Source: Poa pratensis
Taxonomy: Eukaryota > Streptophyta > Magnoliopsida > Poales > Poaceae
Assembly (NCBI GenBank): GCA_947311845.1
Contig: CAMZMU010000063.1
Location: 121,221,655-121,285,654, forward strand
DNA: 64,000 bases
Direction: 5' to 3'
Shown here in pieces: positions 20,846 to 37,143 of the stretch. Under the pieces are notes generated by a model. The model had not been told where the DNA came from and did no database searches. It saw nothing but the letters and a program-made list of their open reading frames with translations. How positions within the stretch are numbered: position 1 is the stretch's first letter; the number at the start of each line of letters is the position of its first letter. A program made the position numbers and the translations under genes.

Positions 20846-21520
20846 AATTCAAAGCACCGCTGATTGTCCATGAGTCGTCCTTGACGCCATGTAACCCTTT
20901 GCCGCCCATGGAACGTATGTCATGGCTCCTTTGAGTGCCTCTTATCCAGTGCTTCTCATGCCTCCCTTTTGTCTCGCTCTGCCCGGAGGCCTTGGCGACG
21001 AGCGAGGAATCTCGGATGGCAGATGCGGTCGACGACAACAATGGTCTGGGACGCAGCAAGGTGGCCATCTCTAGAGAAAAAAACCAAAGCGGGAAGAACA
21101 AGTGAGAATTGAACACTCACCAGTGGGCTTAACTTGTTAGTGTATATGTATATGCACAAGAATGATAAGAAAGTGAGTATGAAGGAATCTATCAGAAGTA
21201 CACATTCCTTATGATACTGAAATATTACAACGATCTTCCTTATAATAACTTTAGAGCATTTTTTTGAGAAATTTGCCCGATTGTTCCAAACACCACCAAG
21301 TTTACGAAAGCAGTCCACTCGAAGCCAACGTGGGAGATACTACTACTAGTGAAGAAGATTTTGAGCCGCATAATCACGGCGGCAAAATTCCAACGGCCAA
21401 AACGAAAACAGACCATCCAAAAAGTCAGCATGATAATGATATGGCAAGTTGGCAACCGCGAAGAAAGGGCGAAAAGTCTTGAGGCGGGAGAAAAGCGAAG
21501 AGGGTAGTAGCGAAACTGAA
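20846..21520. other. Intergenic and upstream region of the methyltransferase gene
   Basis: No convincing gene. The short minus-strand open frames show no domain. The distal part is AT-rich; the proximal part leads into the promoter. Confidence 0.45.
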
Positions 21521-21523
21521 AAA

Positions 21524-21530
21524 TATAAAA
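21524..21530 (+). promoter_or_regulatory. Possible TATA box of the methyltransferase gene
   Basis: TATAAAA lies 168 bp before the ATG at 21698, followed by a pyrimidine-rich leader (cccctccctacc...). Position and sequence fit a plant core promoter; not proven. Confidence 0.45.
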
Positions 21531-21697
21531 TGCCCATCGGCTGGCGACGACGGCGACGTGTGGTGGCGGGCGGCTGGTCCAAGCTCGGGCATACCGGTAC
21601 CGATGCCGATGCTCCTCCCACTCCCCCTAGCCCACCACCTAATACTCCCCCCCTCCCCTACCTATCCGCCCCACCTCGCTCCCTCCCTCCACGGGCG

Positions 21698-24216
21698 ATG
21701 TCGTCCTCGTCGCCGCTGTCGCCGCGCGGGGCGGAGGACGAAGACGAGGGGGCTGCCAGGAGCGACGGCGCCGGGAGCGGCGGCGGCAGCACGGTGTTCT
21801 GCTACGGGGAGGCGGGGTACTGGGACGCGCGGTACGTGGAGGAGGGAGGCGCGCCGTACGACTGGTACCAGCGCTACGCCGCGCTGCGCCCCTTCGTCCG
21901 CCGCTTCGTGCCGCCGGCCTCGCGCCTCCTCATGATCGGCTGCGGCTCCGCGCGTACGTCCTCCCCCCTTCTCTTCCGCAAGTTGGCTGTGCGCCTCATC
22001 ATGTTGATTGTTGCCTGTGCGCGTTGTGCTAGTGTTTTCTTATCTGTCTCGCTTTCCTTCCAGAAGTAGAACGTTCTTTTCTTTCTTCTTCTTCCCCTTT
22101 CGGGAATCTTCTCAAACTGTACGTGATTATGATTTGTGAATTGGGGTGATTGTCACGCACCAGTGATCATCTACACAAATTGCTTGCATAGGGCAACATC
22201 TATTCTGATGGCCTGCATGGCTACTAAATAGTTTGCTGAAAGCTGCTCCCCTAGGCGGTGATGTGGCTGCAATTCCTTTCTCCGCCTATTCTACATCGTC
22301 ATGGCAATCATATAAAGGCCATGCTATCAGTCCACGTGCTGACATATGTCAGTGACCTTAATAAGATAGAATGGGATACTGTGGTATATTGCTGCAATTA
22401 GGAAATGTGTGAATTGACAGCGTCGTGATGTTGATGTCAAACAAGAGTAGTCACCCACAAGAGCAGTCACTGTGATATGTGAACTGTCATAGTGTAATGG
22501 GGCAGGGATGGCGTGCTCGAAAATCTAAAAATTTCAGAGGAACTACGGGAGAATCAGAACACATCTGAAACCAGCAAGTTTTGTATGATAAGCCCAGTCA
22601 CAAACAAACCTTGATCTGGAGAGTTCCACAGCAGCTCTTGGGCTCAGCACTCTGGTTGCAATTCTTGTTGCAATTCTGTCAATGCATATGCATACACTCT
22701 ACGGGTTGGGTTTTGCACCCTGGATCAGAGGAGCGGGATCTTAAGGCTGTGCTTCTGAATCTAAGCTTCAGAATATTAATGATTATGCTCCCTGTGCTAA
22801 TTTAAGTTTTCTTCCCATGCTCTGCTGTTTGTAGTTATGTCAGAGGATATGGTTGCTGATGGCTACAGGGAGATAATAAACATTGACATTTCTTCGGTTT
22901 TAATCGAGATGATGAGAAAGAAGTATTTCGATCTTCCACAGCTACAATGTATCCTCAAGTAGATTTTCCTTACTGCCGTATCATCATTTCCTATTGTTTT
23001 GGGAAGTGCAATCTAGCGGTTGTTGATTTCCTTATGATCTGTAGACATGCAAATGGATGTTAGGGATATGAGTAAATTCTCTGATGAATCATTTGATTGT
23101 GCCATTGACAAAGGTATGAGTTTCTTCAGGCTACATTGGATTTAGTAAGTATTGAGTCTATTGACACACGTACTTAATACCGCTTGTCCTTTTTGTGCAT
23201 TTCATCAAGGTACTTTGGACTCTTTGATGGTAAGTAGGTAACATTCTATTCACCGTGTATTCCTAATTTTGGTACTTACTTCAACATCACGGTCCCTGCT
23301 ACTTCCACAGTGTGGTGTGGAGGCTCCTCTCAGCGCAGCTCAGATGGTCCTGGAAGTGGACAGGTTTTTAATACCTTCACCCTTATTGAAGTATCACTTA
23401 CATTCTCATCAACACCAATAGATCTCGTAAATTTCAGCATTCCCTGCATTCTTATCGGTCGTACCTTCTGATTGTAGGCTTCTTAAACCAGGGGGAGTCT
23501 TTATGTTGGTATGCAGTTTCCATAAATTTCTTTGTAGTGCAGTTAATATGTTATTTCCTGTCACTGATTATAATGATCCAAACTTTGTGTCTTAACTGCT
23601 AGATAACTTATGGTGATCCATCAGCGCGTATTCCTCATTTGAACCAACCAGTATGCAATTGGAAAATTGCACTGTACATTTTGCGTACGTACAAATATTA
23701 TGTCAATTTTTTCCTTTTTTTGCATGGCAGACATGTTCAAGTTTAGTATGCTGTGTTGACACAGTCCCTTCTTAATAAAAATAGTTTTTCTGTTTGTGTG
23801 CCCATGAATAGGATTGCCCCATATTTTGTATAAATTGGAGCTTAAAATTGTGAATTAACTGTAATTCGTAAGAACTTTACATACAAGATCAAAACTGAAC
23901 TGCAGTATTATTAAATGAAAACATTTTTTTTTGTAACAGATCCTTGCTGAGTTTAGTTTATGCAATCTGTAGTTTTTTATGTATTTATCATCGGTATTTT
24001 ACTGAATTCGCAGCAAGACCTGGGTTCAAGGGAAAGGCAAGAAGGTCTGTGTTCGATCCTGTTCCAATGACTGAGAGTGGTAGATTGCCTGACGGCTTTA
24101 TTCCGGAGGATCCTGACTCTCATTATATTTATGTCTGCAAAAAGGTTGACGAATCAACAGGGATAGGTTCTCCAACCTTAAACCACTTAGAGATGCAAGT
24201 TCAGTGTGAGCTGTAG
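21698..24216 (+). CDS. SAM-dependent methyltransferase, EEF1AKMT4/METTL13-like; 8 exons
   Basis: Exons 21698-21953, 22835-22948, 23045-23113, 23210-23229, 23311-23363, 23478-23508, 23603-23684 and 24014-24216 join in phase through GT-AG introns to about 275 residues. After a Ser/Gly/Asp-rich N-terminus comes YGEAGYWDARY...APYDWYQRYAALRP, the entry motif of the eukaryotic elongation factor 1A lysine methyltransferase group. The AdoMet motif I LLMIGCGSA follows, then INIDISS (acidic ribose contact), DVRDMSKFSDESFDCAIDKG (motif II region), TLDSLM and RLLKPGGVFMLITYG (motif III). The exon 1/2 junction splits GCGSA-LMSEDM. The likely role is cytosolic protein lysine methylation, inferred from the family. 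The 20-base fourth exon is a micro-exon. No residue known to be essential appears lost. Confidence 0.87.
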
Positions 24217-24554
24217 CATGATTCATCTCACGATATGTGTGCATTGTTGCGCGTGATGTTGCCACCATTATGGCCATCCAAAGATAGAAAGTGTGGTTTT
24301 GCACGTGTGTACATTTTTTCCGTGATCTTATAAGAATCATTGAGTCATTATCTTGTGTTACACTGGTTACTATCCCGTGCTGAAGGGAGCACAGGATTAT
24401 TTGGCGCATTTGAGGAAGAAAATGTTTCCATTTTCATCCACTACGCAATGCAGAAGCAATTGCCGTTGTCATTGTATTTTGTTTGTGTGCAAGTAATACT
24501 ACCACTTTCCTGAAGGAGTATATCACGCCGAATTTTCGTATTTGTTGTTTCCGC
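24217..24554 (+). other. Presumed 3' UTR of the methyltransferase gene
   Basis: Non-coding, AT-rich sequence directly after the stop and before the retroposon insertion. No gene on either strand. Confidence 0.45.
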
Positions 24555-25942
24555 AAGAATATTGTTACTTCTTTTTTTTTTAGAGGAAACACAAAAGACT
24601 TTGCGCTTCATTATATTGAAAAGGTAGAAGACATCGAGGGTACAACCTCCAGAGGAGGGACACACACACACACACTCACGACCGTCCTCACCAAGCGACT
24701 ACAACTAGGTAAGGAGGTGCACTCAACTACAGACAATGACATCAGGTCCCGCCAGCCTTGCCTCCAACCAAGAATGGCGAGGTGTCGAGGCTCGGAGCAA
24801 TAGGGCAGCAACACCGCTGTTGCCAGACGACTTCAGGGACGATTTCAGCTCCAGAACTGCCCAGCCCAACATACCTCGCGCCCTTGTGTGCCTAGAGGGA
24901 GTCGGCGGGGTGAGAGGCAGGGACCGGCTGGGACTGACGTAGAACTCGTCCGGGAAGTGTCGGCGTTGGCATCGTTGCGCCCCGGATGTCCACCACCTAT
25001 GTAGCATTCAACACCAGAGCGCCACATCGTCAACCTCCTGCTGCAGCATCAGGTACTCCACGTGCAACCAAAGCAGCGCCTTCAAGAAGGGGGCAGCGCT
25101 GAGACGCCGCCGCTGTTGGGTCTGGCAGGCCGGACCTAGGGTTTCCCCGGTGCTCGAGGAGGAAGTCTGGCCAGGGTCATGCCAACGCCTCCAAGGAGGT
25201 AATGGCACCCTCGGGCGTCGCCGTTGACAACGCAGGTTGTCGCCGCGCGGGGGTTCACCCCGATCCATGACCAAGGACTTCCGAAGGCCGAAGATGTCGG
25301 GGCAGACCAGAGGTGGCGAAGTCGTCACTGGAAAAGCTCACAGGGGGGCCTGGGAACTTGTCGTCTCGGAAGGAGGCACCGGCCAGCGCAGAGCCGGCAG
25401 GCAGACCACCGTCAGGAGCGCGTCGAGCAGGCAACGGAGTCACCTGCACCGCGCCGCCAAGTACTGTGGCCGCCACCGCCGCGCCAGCCCGTAGCTGCCA
25501 CCGCCGGGATCCACCGGGGCAGCAGAACAGCCAACGCCCAAAGGGCCGCTGCTCGTATGCTTGCCCACGCAGTGACCTCCTCCAGCAGCGGCCGAGAGGG
25601 GTGGGAGGAGGGAGAAGGGTTGGAAGGGGTTGACGGGGAGCAAGGCCACGGCTGCGGCCCGCCTGGCCCAGGCGAAGCCCAGATCGGGCCCGAGCGCCCG
25701 CCGTCGGCTGGAGAGCCGCACGCCCTCGCACAGCCTCGGCGTAGCTTCGCTGCTCCGCCACCACGCCATCTACCGCGCCGCTCACCGCCGCCACGCCACC
25801 TCGCCGAGGACACCCGCGCGACCCACGCTGCTCCGCGCGAAGGAGCCCCGCCAGGGTGCACACACACACGCCCACCGCCTTTGGCAGCCGGAGTCGCTCG
25901 CGCGAGCGACCCGGGAGGCAGGGGAAGAATATTGTTACTTCT
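24555..25942 (-). mobile_element. ORF-less non-LTR retroposon with 18-bp target duplication
   Basis: AAGAATATTGTTACTTCT occurs at 24555-24572 and again at 25925-25942. Between them is a 1.35-kb GC-rich insert. Next to the left copy is a T run (poly-A tail on the minus strand). The minus-strand 3' end reads TATAATGAAGCGCAAAG...TTTCCTCTAAAAA, a LINE-like tail. A (CA)n tract lies at about 24660-24675. The long open frames inside are GC-driven and match no LINE ORF1 or RT, so the element looks non-autonomous (leader plus tail). It sits between the convergent methyltransferase and carboxypeptidase genes. Confidence 0.82.
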
Positions 25943-25999
25943 GCATTGAGATATCTGAGACTTGGTCATATCTCAAGTTGCAGTGCTTTTATGCATCTT

Positions 26000-26620
26000 A
26001 AGTTCTTAACACATAGTCAAATTTACAAATTTTACAGTATCCCTATATTGTTACCAATATACTCCTCATTGGTCATTGTAACACATGTAAGCCCTAGCTT
26101 TTCAGCACGCCATGTGGGCAATCATTCTTCGGACTTGGTAAATTACATAATACAGACTTCTATCTATGTAGTAAAAGCATTTTGTTGACATGAAGCTATA
26201 TGATACGGGAAGCTGGTGGATTTGATATTTTGATGGCTTATTATATCTGGCTTCACTTTATTTTTCTTATTTCTTGTACTGAATGAAATGATATAGCAAC
26301 AGAAATTATGCAACTCATGATGCTACTCCTACTGCCAAATTTCCAGAGCTTACAGTATCCCCTGCTTTGGAACCAACATATAGATTCATTATCCTGATTG
26401 ATCAGTGTGACACATAGAGGCACCAGTATTGCAGTATGCCATTTTGGCATAAATATTCAGACTTTACTTGATACAATTCCCTATCTATATGAAAGCATTG
26501 CCTGACCTGCAGTTACAAGATCTGCGGCCTGGATGGGTTGATGGGTTTCTGTATCTAACCTTACTTGATTTTGCTTATTTCTTGTACTGAATGAAACGAT
26601 ACAACCTGTGAAGCTGCTGT
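26000..26620. repeat. Diverged ~330-bp tandem duplication
   Basis: Two consecutive copies share features in order. Copy 1: agtatccctatattg..., cattggtcattgtaacacat, catgtgggca, cttcggacttggtaaattaca, tatttcttgtactgaatgaaatgata (about 26035-26300). Copy 2: agtatcccctgc..., gattgatcagtgtgacacat, catttggcat-like, cttgtactgaatgaaacgata (about 26355-26605). The block is non-coding, between the 3' ends of two convergent genes. Confidence 0.6.
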
Positions 26621-26656
26621 TCTACTATTTTTACTGTAAAAACCTATATTCGTCTG

Positions 26657-31105
<4,449 letters not shown>

Positions 31106-31189
31106 TCACTGTTATATCGGGCCGTAGCTTTCGGACAGGCACGCTGCTCGCTGCACAGTAGAGACAGCGGGGTGCCCGTATCGATCCGG

Positions 31190-31198
31190 TATTTATAG
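31190..31198 (-). promoter_or_regulatory. Likely TATA box of the carboxypeptidase gene
   Basis: CTATAAATA on the minus strand, about 110 bp upstream of the ATG at 31081, is a good plant TATA match at a typical distance. Confidence 0.6.
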
Positions 31199-31339
31199 GG
31201 CGAGAATTCGGAGTACGTGGGACAAATGACAGGTAGGAATCGGTGGCAAAGTTCCCATCCAATACAAGATAGAGATCCGGCCATGCATCCACTAGGTAGC
31301 ACATGCTTTCGTGACAATGAAATTTCTTCTGTTATAACT

Positions 31340-31480
31340 GACTGCCCGTTCGGAAAAAAAATACTAGAATACTTGGCTTAGATTTGTCTAAATTCATATG
31401 TATGTATACACTATAACTTGTCTAAATACTCCATATTTAGACAAATCCGTGACAAGTATGTCTAAATAAATCCGTATTTA
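31340..31480. mobile_element. Degenerate Stowaway-like MITE
   Basis: gcccgttcgg...ATACTTGGCTTAGATTTGTCTAAAT on the left and ATTTAGACAAATCCGTGACAAGTATGTCT on the right form imperfect inverted repeats, the classic layout of Triticeae Stowaway elements (GTCTTAGATTTGTCTAAATA core). Ends have decayed, so boundaries are approximate. Confidence 0.5.
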
Positions 31481-32582
31481 GACGAATCTAGATCAATCTT
31501 ATTTACATTGAACTTAGAAACTATGTATCTTGATCCAAGACAAGATAAGTTTTGGGTAACTATGAAAATATCTCATTTAAGCGATAGTCAAAATCGATGA
31601 TAATAGTCTATAGCGACATAGAAGGTGTCCACTCTATAAAAAAAACAATGAATTGATGTCTTCTGCTTTTTAATTTTCTTCATTTTGTTACCATTGCACG
31701 CCCATATACTTAGAATTGTGATGCCGTTTTCTACGCAAATTGACATCGCCCAAGAGGGCTCTCAAGTCTCAACCATAATTTCTCCGATTGAGAAATATGT
31801 CATCATAAACTTAAGTAAATACATTTGCTGAACTAAGATAATTAGAATTTAGATCGACAAAATATACAAAACCAAAGTAGGCAGAATTGCACCGAAAACT
31901 TGATCGGAGACGCCACCACGCTACTGTCAATAAACAATTTATTACTCGTTGAATTAGGCACAGGAGTCTTGGGTGCTCTTGTCGGTAGACATCACATTCG
32001 TGCGCAGATGTATTTGACTGATCCAGCGGTAAAAGCGGAGAAGAACCATGTTGCCCGAAGAAGAAGAAAATAAAAATCTTCATACTGAGCTGCTTGATGA
32101 ACCATGTGCAGGTCGGCTGCTTGTTCGATCTCGAAAAACAATTGGTTGTAATTACAAGGAATCTGCACGCTAGCTAGCTGCGTCTTGCAAATAACGTGGA
32201 TGAGTCTTAATCCGTCAACTTCAATGACGTCGTAATCAGTCATGATCATCTAGAAGTGCTGATTTATTCGACAAAATAAAAGGGGACCAATTACCATTTG
32301 GTGTGCGAGTTGCGACGCATATAGTCTGAATAATATGCCTCGTGCATTGGACAGCCGTTGGCCCTTGTGCTGTAGATGAGTGGTGGTGGAAACAACTTTT
32401 CGGCCACGTACATCGAATCTGCTGGCTGCTAGTAGCTCCAGCTATTATATCCTTGGGTTGGTTGGCAAGCTCCCAATTAGGCCATCGATTACCATGGTGA
32501 TCTGGTCAGAAGCTTGGTCAGCATTTGGGGCCTTTTCCTAAGAGTATGACTTCTACATCATCGAGCATAAAATTCCGGTCTT
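31481..32582. other. Intergenic DNA, nothing recognised
   Basis: AT-rich; the short open frames show no domain. A small direct duplication (aaaattccggt, near 32569 and 32584) marks the start of the next retroposon and may belong to its target site. Confidence 0.45.
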
Positions 32583-33534
32583 AAAATTCCGGTGGCGGCG
32601 TCGCCCGGTCTGGGGCCATGGCGGCCGGAGATGTGGATCTTGGGCGGCGACCCAGAACCTCGCCGGCGGGCGTGGACGTCGCGGCAGCGTTGGCTGCAGC
32701 CTGGATGGCTGTCGGGAAGAGGAGAGAGGCGGCTGCGTGCGCTCCTGGAGGCAGCCCTGTTCTGGCCGCGCGGGCCCCGATCTGGGCCGAGCGGGCCTCG
32801 ATCTGGGTCGTGCGGGCCGCAACCGACGGAAGTGTGGAAGAAGCTTGCTGGCCGGCGGAGAGTATCCTGGTCTCCCCTTCGTCGATCTGATTGCCTCGTA
32901 TGTGGTGGTGCGGTTCGCCCTCGACCGCTTGTCGTTCCTTGCCGTGGAGCTCATCTCTGCGTGGATGCGGGGCTCTCCCGGGTGCCGTTGGGGCCCTTCG
33001 CGGCCGACGGTACGTCTGTACGAGGCGCGTGTGGAGCTCGGGGAGCCCGAAAGCTTGCCGGTCGGCGGAGTAGGTTTCTGCGACTTCCTCCCCGGACCGT
33101 GTACGTGTACGGCCACGTTCCAGCAGGGCTTTGCCTGCTTTCTCCGGTTGTGGCAGCCGTGGGTACCTCTCCGTGGAGCTCAGTCCCGCTCGGGTGCGGG
33201 GCTCTCCCAGATCCCTAGATGGTCGGCTGGCGATCTGGAGAATTGGAGGCTGTTCTCCATTTTAGCTTGTGCTAATGGTGTGTTCAGCGGTGGCTTGAGC
33301 ACCATGTCTCCCAGAGTGGTTGATCGGAAGCAATGCTGGAAACTCTGTCCTCCTGTGTCCTCTTGGTGGCTTCTCGCATTGGTATCTCGGGTTGCGGTGA
33401 AAACCGTGCAAGGCTGTGGCCATTGCCGGTGACGACGTCACCTCCGGGTGCCCTTACCTTGTTTGCTGGGTCACCCATCCGCCTCAACCTGCGCTCTTGT
33501 GGTTCTCGGTTAGGTCGAGTCTTTGGTGGGAGGG
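32583..33534 (+). mobile_element. 5' part of a LINE-like ORF-less retroposon, split by the gypsy element
   Basis: A GC-rich block beginning near 32583 (ggtggcggcgtcgcccggtc) resembles a LINE 5' leader. It shares the phrase cccgatctggg...gcgggcc with the retroposon at 24573-25924. Several overlapping open frames exist but none carries a domain. At 33534 it is interrupted by the gypsy LTR; after removal of the insert, agggtgg/gaggg joins to gctggatgttggc at 43130. The continuation to 43525 ends in a LINE-like tail. Confidence 0.6.
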
Positions 33535-34006
33535 TGTCGAGGTGTGCCCTCGGCAATTCTCATGGTTGCTATAACTAGGGTTGATTGTGTGGTAGAGAAC
33601 GCGTAGTATTGGTGGAATCGACGGCTGACAAGCTGGATTTACCCAGGTTCAGGGCCCTCGAGTGAGGTAAAACCCTACTTCCTGCTTGTCTGTGTTTATG
33701 ATTTGAATATAGAGGTTACAAGGGTTCGACGAACAGTAGATCTCGTCGAGTTTTGGTGGCTATGGATTGCTTGTCCTTGATCGATCACCCTCCCAGCCTT
33801 TATATAGGAGGCTAGGTCTCGGGAAACACAACCGACCAAGGTTACATGTATGGAAAGTCTTAACCGACTATTATTTGATCTAGCTTGGAAAACACTCTTC
33901 GTCTTGGGCCTTTCTTCATGGGCTTCGATTAATCCTTGGGCTTCTTTGATCATCACGTGCACCAGGTACCCTTATGCTGGGGTACCCGCAGAGTATAACC
34001 TCGTCA
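33535..34006 (-). repeat. 3' LTR of the gypsy element
   Basis: 472 bp. On the minus strand it runs TGACGAGGTTATACTC ... GGCACACCTCGACA. A TATATAAAG promoter-like box (minus strand) lies near 33798-33806. Confidence 0.92.
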
Positions 34007-34149
34007 TTAGCCCCCGAGTACTTGCTTGCCTCGAAGAGTCGAGCATGTGCTCCCTTCATCGTGCACGTCATAGTTTTCTTAGCTTGTTCTTCTGACCCGA
34101 TGTAATTCTTCAAGCTCTAATTTGTTTCAATTGTATGTGTATGCTAACC

Positions 34150-34555
34150 GAGGGATACTGACATAGTAGGCCTGATTCACTCGAATATCGAGCTCAGTTA
34201 ACCGCACATTTGGGCGAAACCATACTAGCCTTCAGTCAGACTCGAGTCCCCGGGCTCGAGCCTGGAATGCAGTCGAAAGATTTTGCCTAGGGATATTGAC
34301 ATAGTAGGCCTGATTCACTCGAAAATCGAGCTCAGTTAACCGCACATTCGGGCGAAACCACACTAGCCTTCAATCAGGTTCGAGTCCCCGGACCCGAAGC
34401 TGGAACACTTTTGAAACTTTTGCCTAGGGATATTGACATAGTAGGCCTGATTCACTCGAAAATCGAGCTCAGTTAACCGCACATTTGGGCGAAACCATAC
34501 TAGCCTTCAATCAGGTTCGAGTCCCCGGACTCGAAGCTGGAACATACTGGACAGA
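34150..34555. repeat. Three ~138-bp tandem repeats in the gypsy 3' non-coding region
   Basis: Units start at about 34152, 34291 and 34428, each reading GGATAYTGACATAGTAGGCC ... CTCAGTTAACCGCACATT ... GGTTCGAGTCCCCGGAC. The copies are close to each other in sequence. Confidence 0.9.
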
Positions 34556-34861
34556 CTCGACTCAGGCCGTTGTAGGTCTTACTGATTCGTTCTGCAGTTT
34601 AACTTTTGATACCTAACGCGTCCGTCAGGATTTTCATCATGTCTGTTGACACGGAAAATTTCAAGGGAAAACACTGTTGGAGCGTCCCTCGGCCCATCTC
34701 GATTGCTCGGCGGGTCTTACCTTTACATTTGCGTATGCAGCATCCGAAACATCTGCGATTGGCATAGTTCGGGAATTTATGAAGTTTGATTCTTTGCTTT
34801 GTGAGGTACTTAATGCTTTCAATCGAGCCTGTATTCGAGTGAATTTTTCTTACCTTGTTTG

Positions 34862-35135
34862 GAAATCTATGGGAGCGCGACAGCGCTCCCATGGGAGTAG
34901 CCCCCGAGATTGTGGTTTATTGTCTTGCAATAGAGGACAATCTCAAATCATCCTTTTACTCGCTTTTTGTCAATCGAAATATTTTGTCTTTGAAATCTAT
35001 GGGAGCGCGTCAGCGCTCCCATGGGAGTAGCCCCCGAGATTATGCTTTATTTCGTTTGAAGTAGAGGATAATCTCAATAATTTTGCTCCTTTTTGATCAA
35101 TCGCAACAAATTTTTGATATGCTCCCATGGGAGTA
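34862..35135. repeat. ~130-bp repeats with a strong hairpin, gypsy 3' region
   Basis: GAAATCTATGGGAGCGCG starts at 34862 and 34992; a partial third copy (gctcccatgggagta) lies near 35120. Each full copy contains ATGGGAGCGC, a 4-base loop (GACA or GTCA) and GCGCTCCCAT, a perfect 10-bp stem, followed by GGGAGTAGCCCCCGAGAT. Confidence 0.88.
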
Positions 35136-35424
35136 CCTTTGCTAGTCGAATCCTTGCGTCGATTGTAGTCTCGAACCCACCACTCGAATGTGGACGTTAT
35201 CACTGCCCCTGACGTCATTCATGACGTGTTTGGCGTGCGCCCGCCAATTTGACAAGACGTGTCTGTGTGGGCCCAATTTTCAAACTTTTGACCGCAGAAG
35301 ACGCCATTTTTATTTTGGACCTGACTTATCATGGTATAATCAAGATAGTTCTCAGGTAACACATCTGTGTTTTTGATTTGTACCAGGTCCCAAGTTTTTC
35401 GAGTGGGTTTGTGTTTCCTGTTTA

Positions 35425-35545
35425 ACTCAGCCCCCGAGCATGATTTTGGGTTTTCTGTTTGACCCAGCCCCCGAGCATGTCGAGTGAGATTTGGGTTGTC
35501 TGTTTGACCCAGCCCCCGAGCATGTCGAGTGGGATTTGGGTTGTC
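35425..35545. repeat. Short 37-45 bp repeats, gypsy 3' region
   Basis: AGCCCCCGAGCATG occurs at about 35430, 35467 and 35511, with intervening GATTTGGGTT...TGTTTGACCC. Confidence 0.85.
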
Positions 35546-35801
35546 TTGTGCTCACTGATTTTTGAGCTAGAATTTTGAAGCTTATGTTTTTACGATCGAG
35601 TTCCCGATTGGTTGAGTAGCGTAAAAGCATATATGAGAAATATGGAGGAACATGTATCTTTATTCAAAATATGTGTTCTATCAGCAAGCCGCCTCATTAA
35701 AACCTTCCAGTCCCCTTAGGTACCCTGGTAAGGGAAAAGAGTGCGTCTGAAACTTGCTGATTCTTTGGCCTTATGTGCTATTACATACGAGGTTAAAAGA
35801 T

Positions 35802-37143
35802 CTATGCATAGAATCGACGCAGGTGCGCCACGTTCCATGGGTTTGATGCTACTTCGCCCGTCTTTGCGTTCTTCAATCGATAGGCTCCTCCTTCGATGAC
35901 TTCTGTGACAATGTAAGGTCCTTCCCAAGGTGATGCAAGTTTATGGACTTTCTTCTGTTTCTCTCGCAACACCAAGTCTCCCACCATGAAGGACCGTGTG
36001 CGTAATCGACGACTATGGTAGTTGCGGAGGTCTTGTTGATAAACGGCTGTTCGTGCCAAAGCCGTATTGCGTGCTTCTTCCAGCAAATCGGCTGCATCTT
36101 CGAGTGCCTTGTTCGCGTCGTTTTCTTCATATGCTTCCACTCGTGGTGCATTAAACTTGACGTCAGATGGTAATACTGCCTCCGCACCATAGACCATGAA
36201 GAACGGTGTATACTGTGTGGAGGCGTTTGGAGTGGTCCGTAAGCTCCATAATACTGATGGAAGTTCTTCTACCCATGCACCCGCGGCCCTTTTGAGTGGT
36301 ACTAAGAGTCTCTTTTTGATGCCACTGCATACGAGTCCATTGGCCTTTTCAACCTGCCCATTGGATTGTGGATGTGCCACAGAGGCGTAGTTTAATTTGA
36401 TGTTTTGTTCCTTGCAAAAGGATTTGAATCTTCCGCCGTGAAGTTTGTACCATTATCAGTGATGATGCTATCCATTACTCCAAATCGATACATGATCGAT
36501 TGTATGAAACGAACTGCCGTAGAAGCTGTTGAGCTTGCGATAGGGATTGCTTCGATCCATTTGGTGAATTTGTCGACTGCCACTAGCAAGTGAGTATGAC
36601 CTCCTTTTGATGATTTTTTAGTGGTCCCACCATGTCAAGCCCCCATTGGGCAAAAGGCCATGCTAATGGTATGGTTTTTAGTGCCGACGCGGGTGCATGT
36701 GGCTTGGAAGCGAACTTCTGGCAACCAATGCATCTTTTGACTATGTCCTCTGCATCCCTTAGCGCTGTAGGCCAGTAAAACCCTGCTCGGAAGGCTTTGG
36801 CTACGAGTGATCGACTGCCCGCGTGATGCCCGCAAGTACCGGCATGAATGTCCGAAGGAGATCCTTGCCATCTTCGAGTGCAATGCATCTTTGGAACATA
36901 CCTGAGGTGCTGCGTTTGTACAACTCACCGTTTATGATGGTATATGCTTTTGCCCGTCGAGTGACACGTCTGGCCTCGTTTGTATCTTCTGGTAGTTCAT
37001 TGCGAAGTATGTATGCGAGAAAAGGTTGAGTCCATATTGGCTCAATGAGAAGTACTCAATCGGAGGATCCTCTGTGCTTGGCGCTTTGCTTTTGTCTGTA
37101 GCTGTCGTCGTAGCCGATGGTCGTTTGTCGATTGACCTACGTT
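35802..37143 (-). pseudogene. Gypsy integrase, frame-broken
   Basis: Minus-strand pieces in order: the zinc-finger region around CIGCQKFASKPHAP (about 36730), then GLDMVGPL. Next come VAVDKFTKWIEAIP and DSIITDNGTNF (36590-36420), which hold the first two catalytic Asp residues. HPQSNGQVEKANG follows with the catalytic-Glu region (36375), then PFFMVYGAEAVLP and LVLREKQKKVHKLASPWEGPY at the C-terminus. At least two frame shifts separate the pieces (near 36585 and 36420-36395). No chromodomain is seen at the end, as expected for Tat-type elements. Confidence 0.85.

Noticed and set aside
24723..25970. Long overlapping open frames (up to 241 codons) as genes
   Set aside because: They lie in the GC-rich retroposon, occur in several frames at once, and show no domain.
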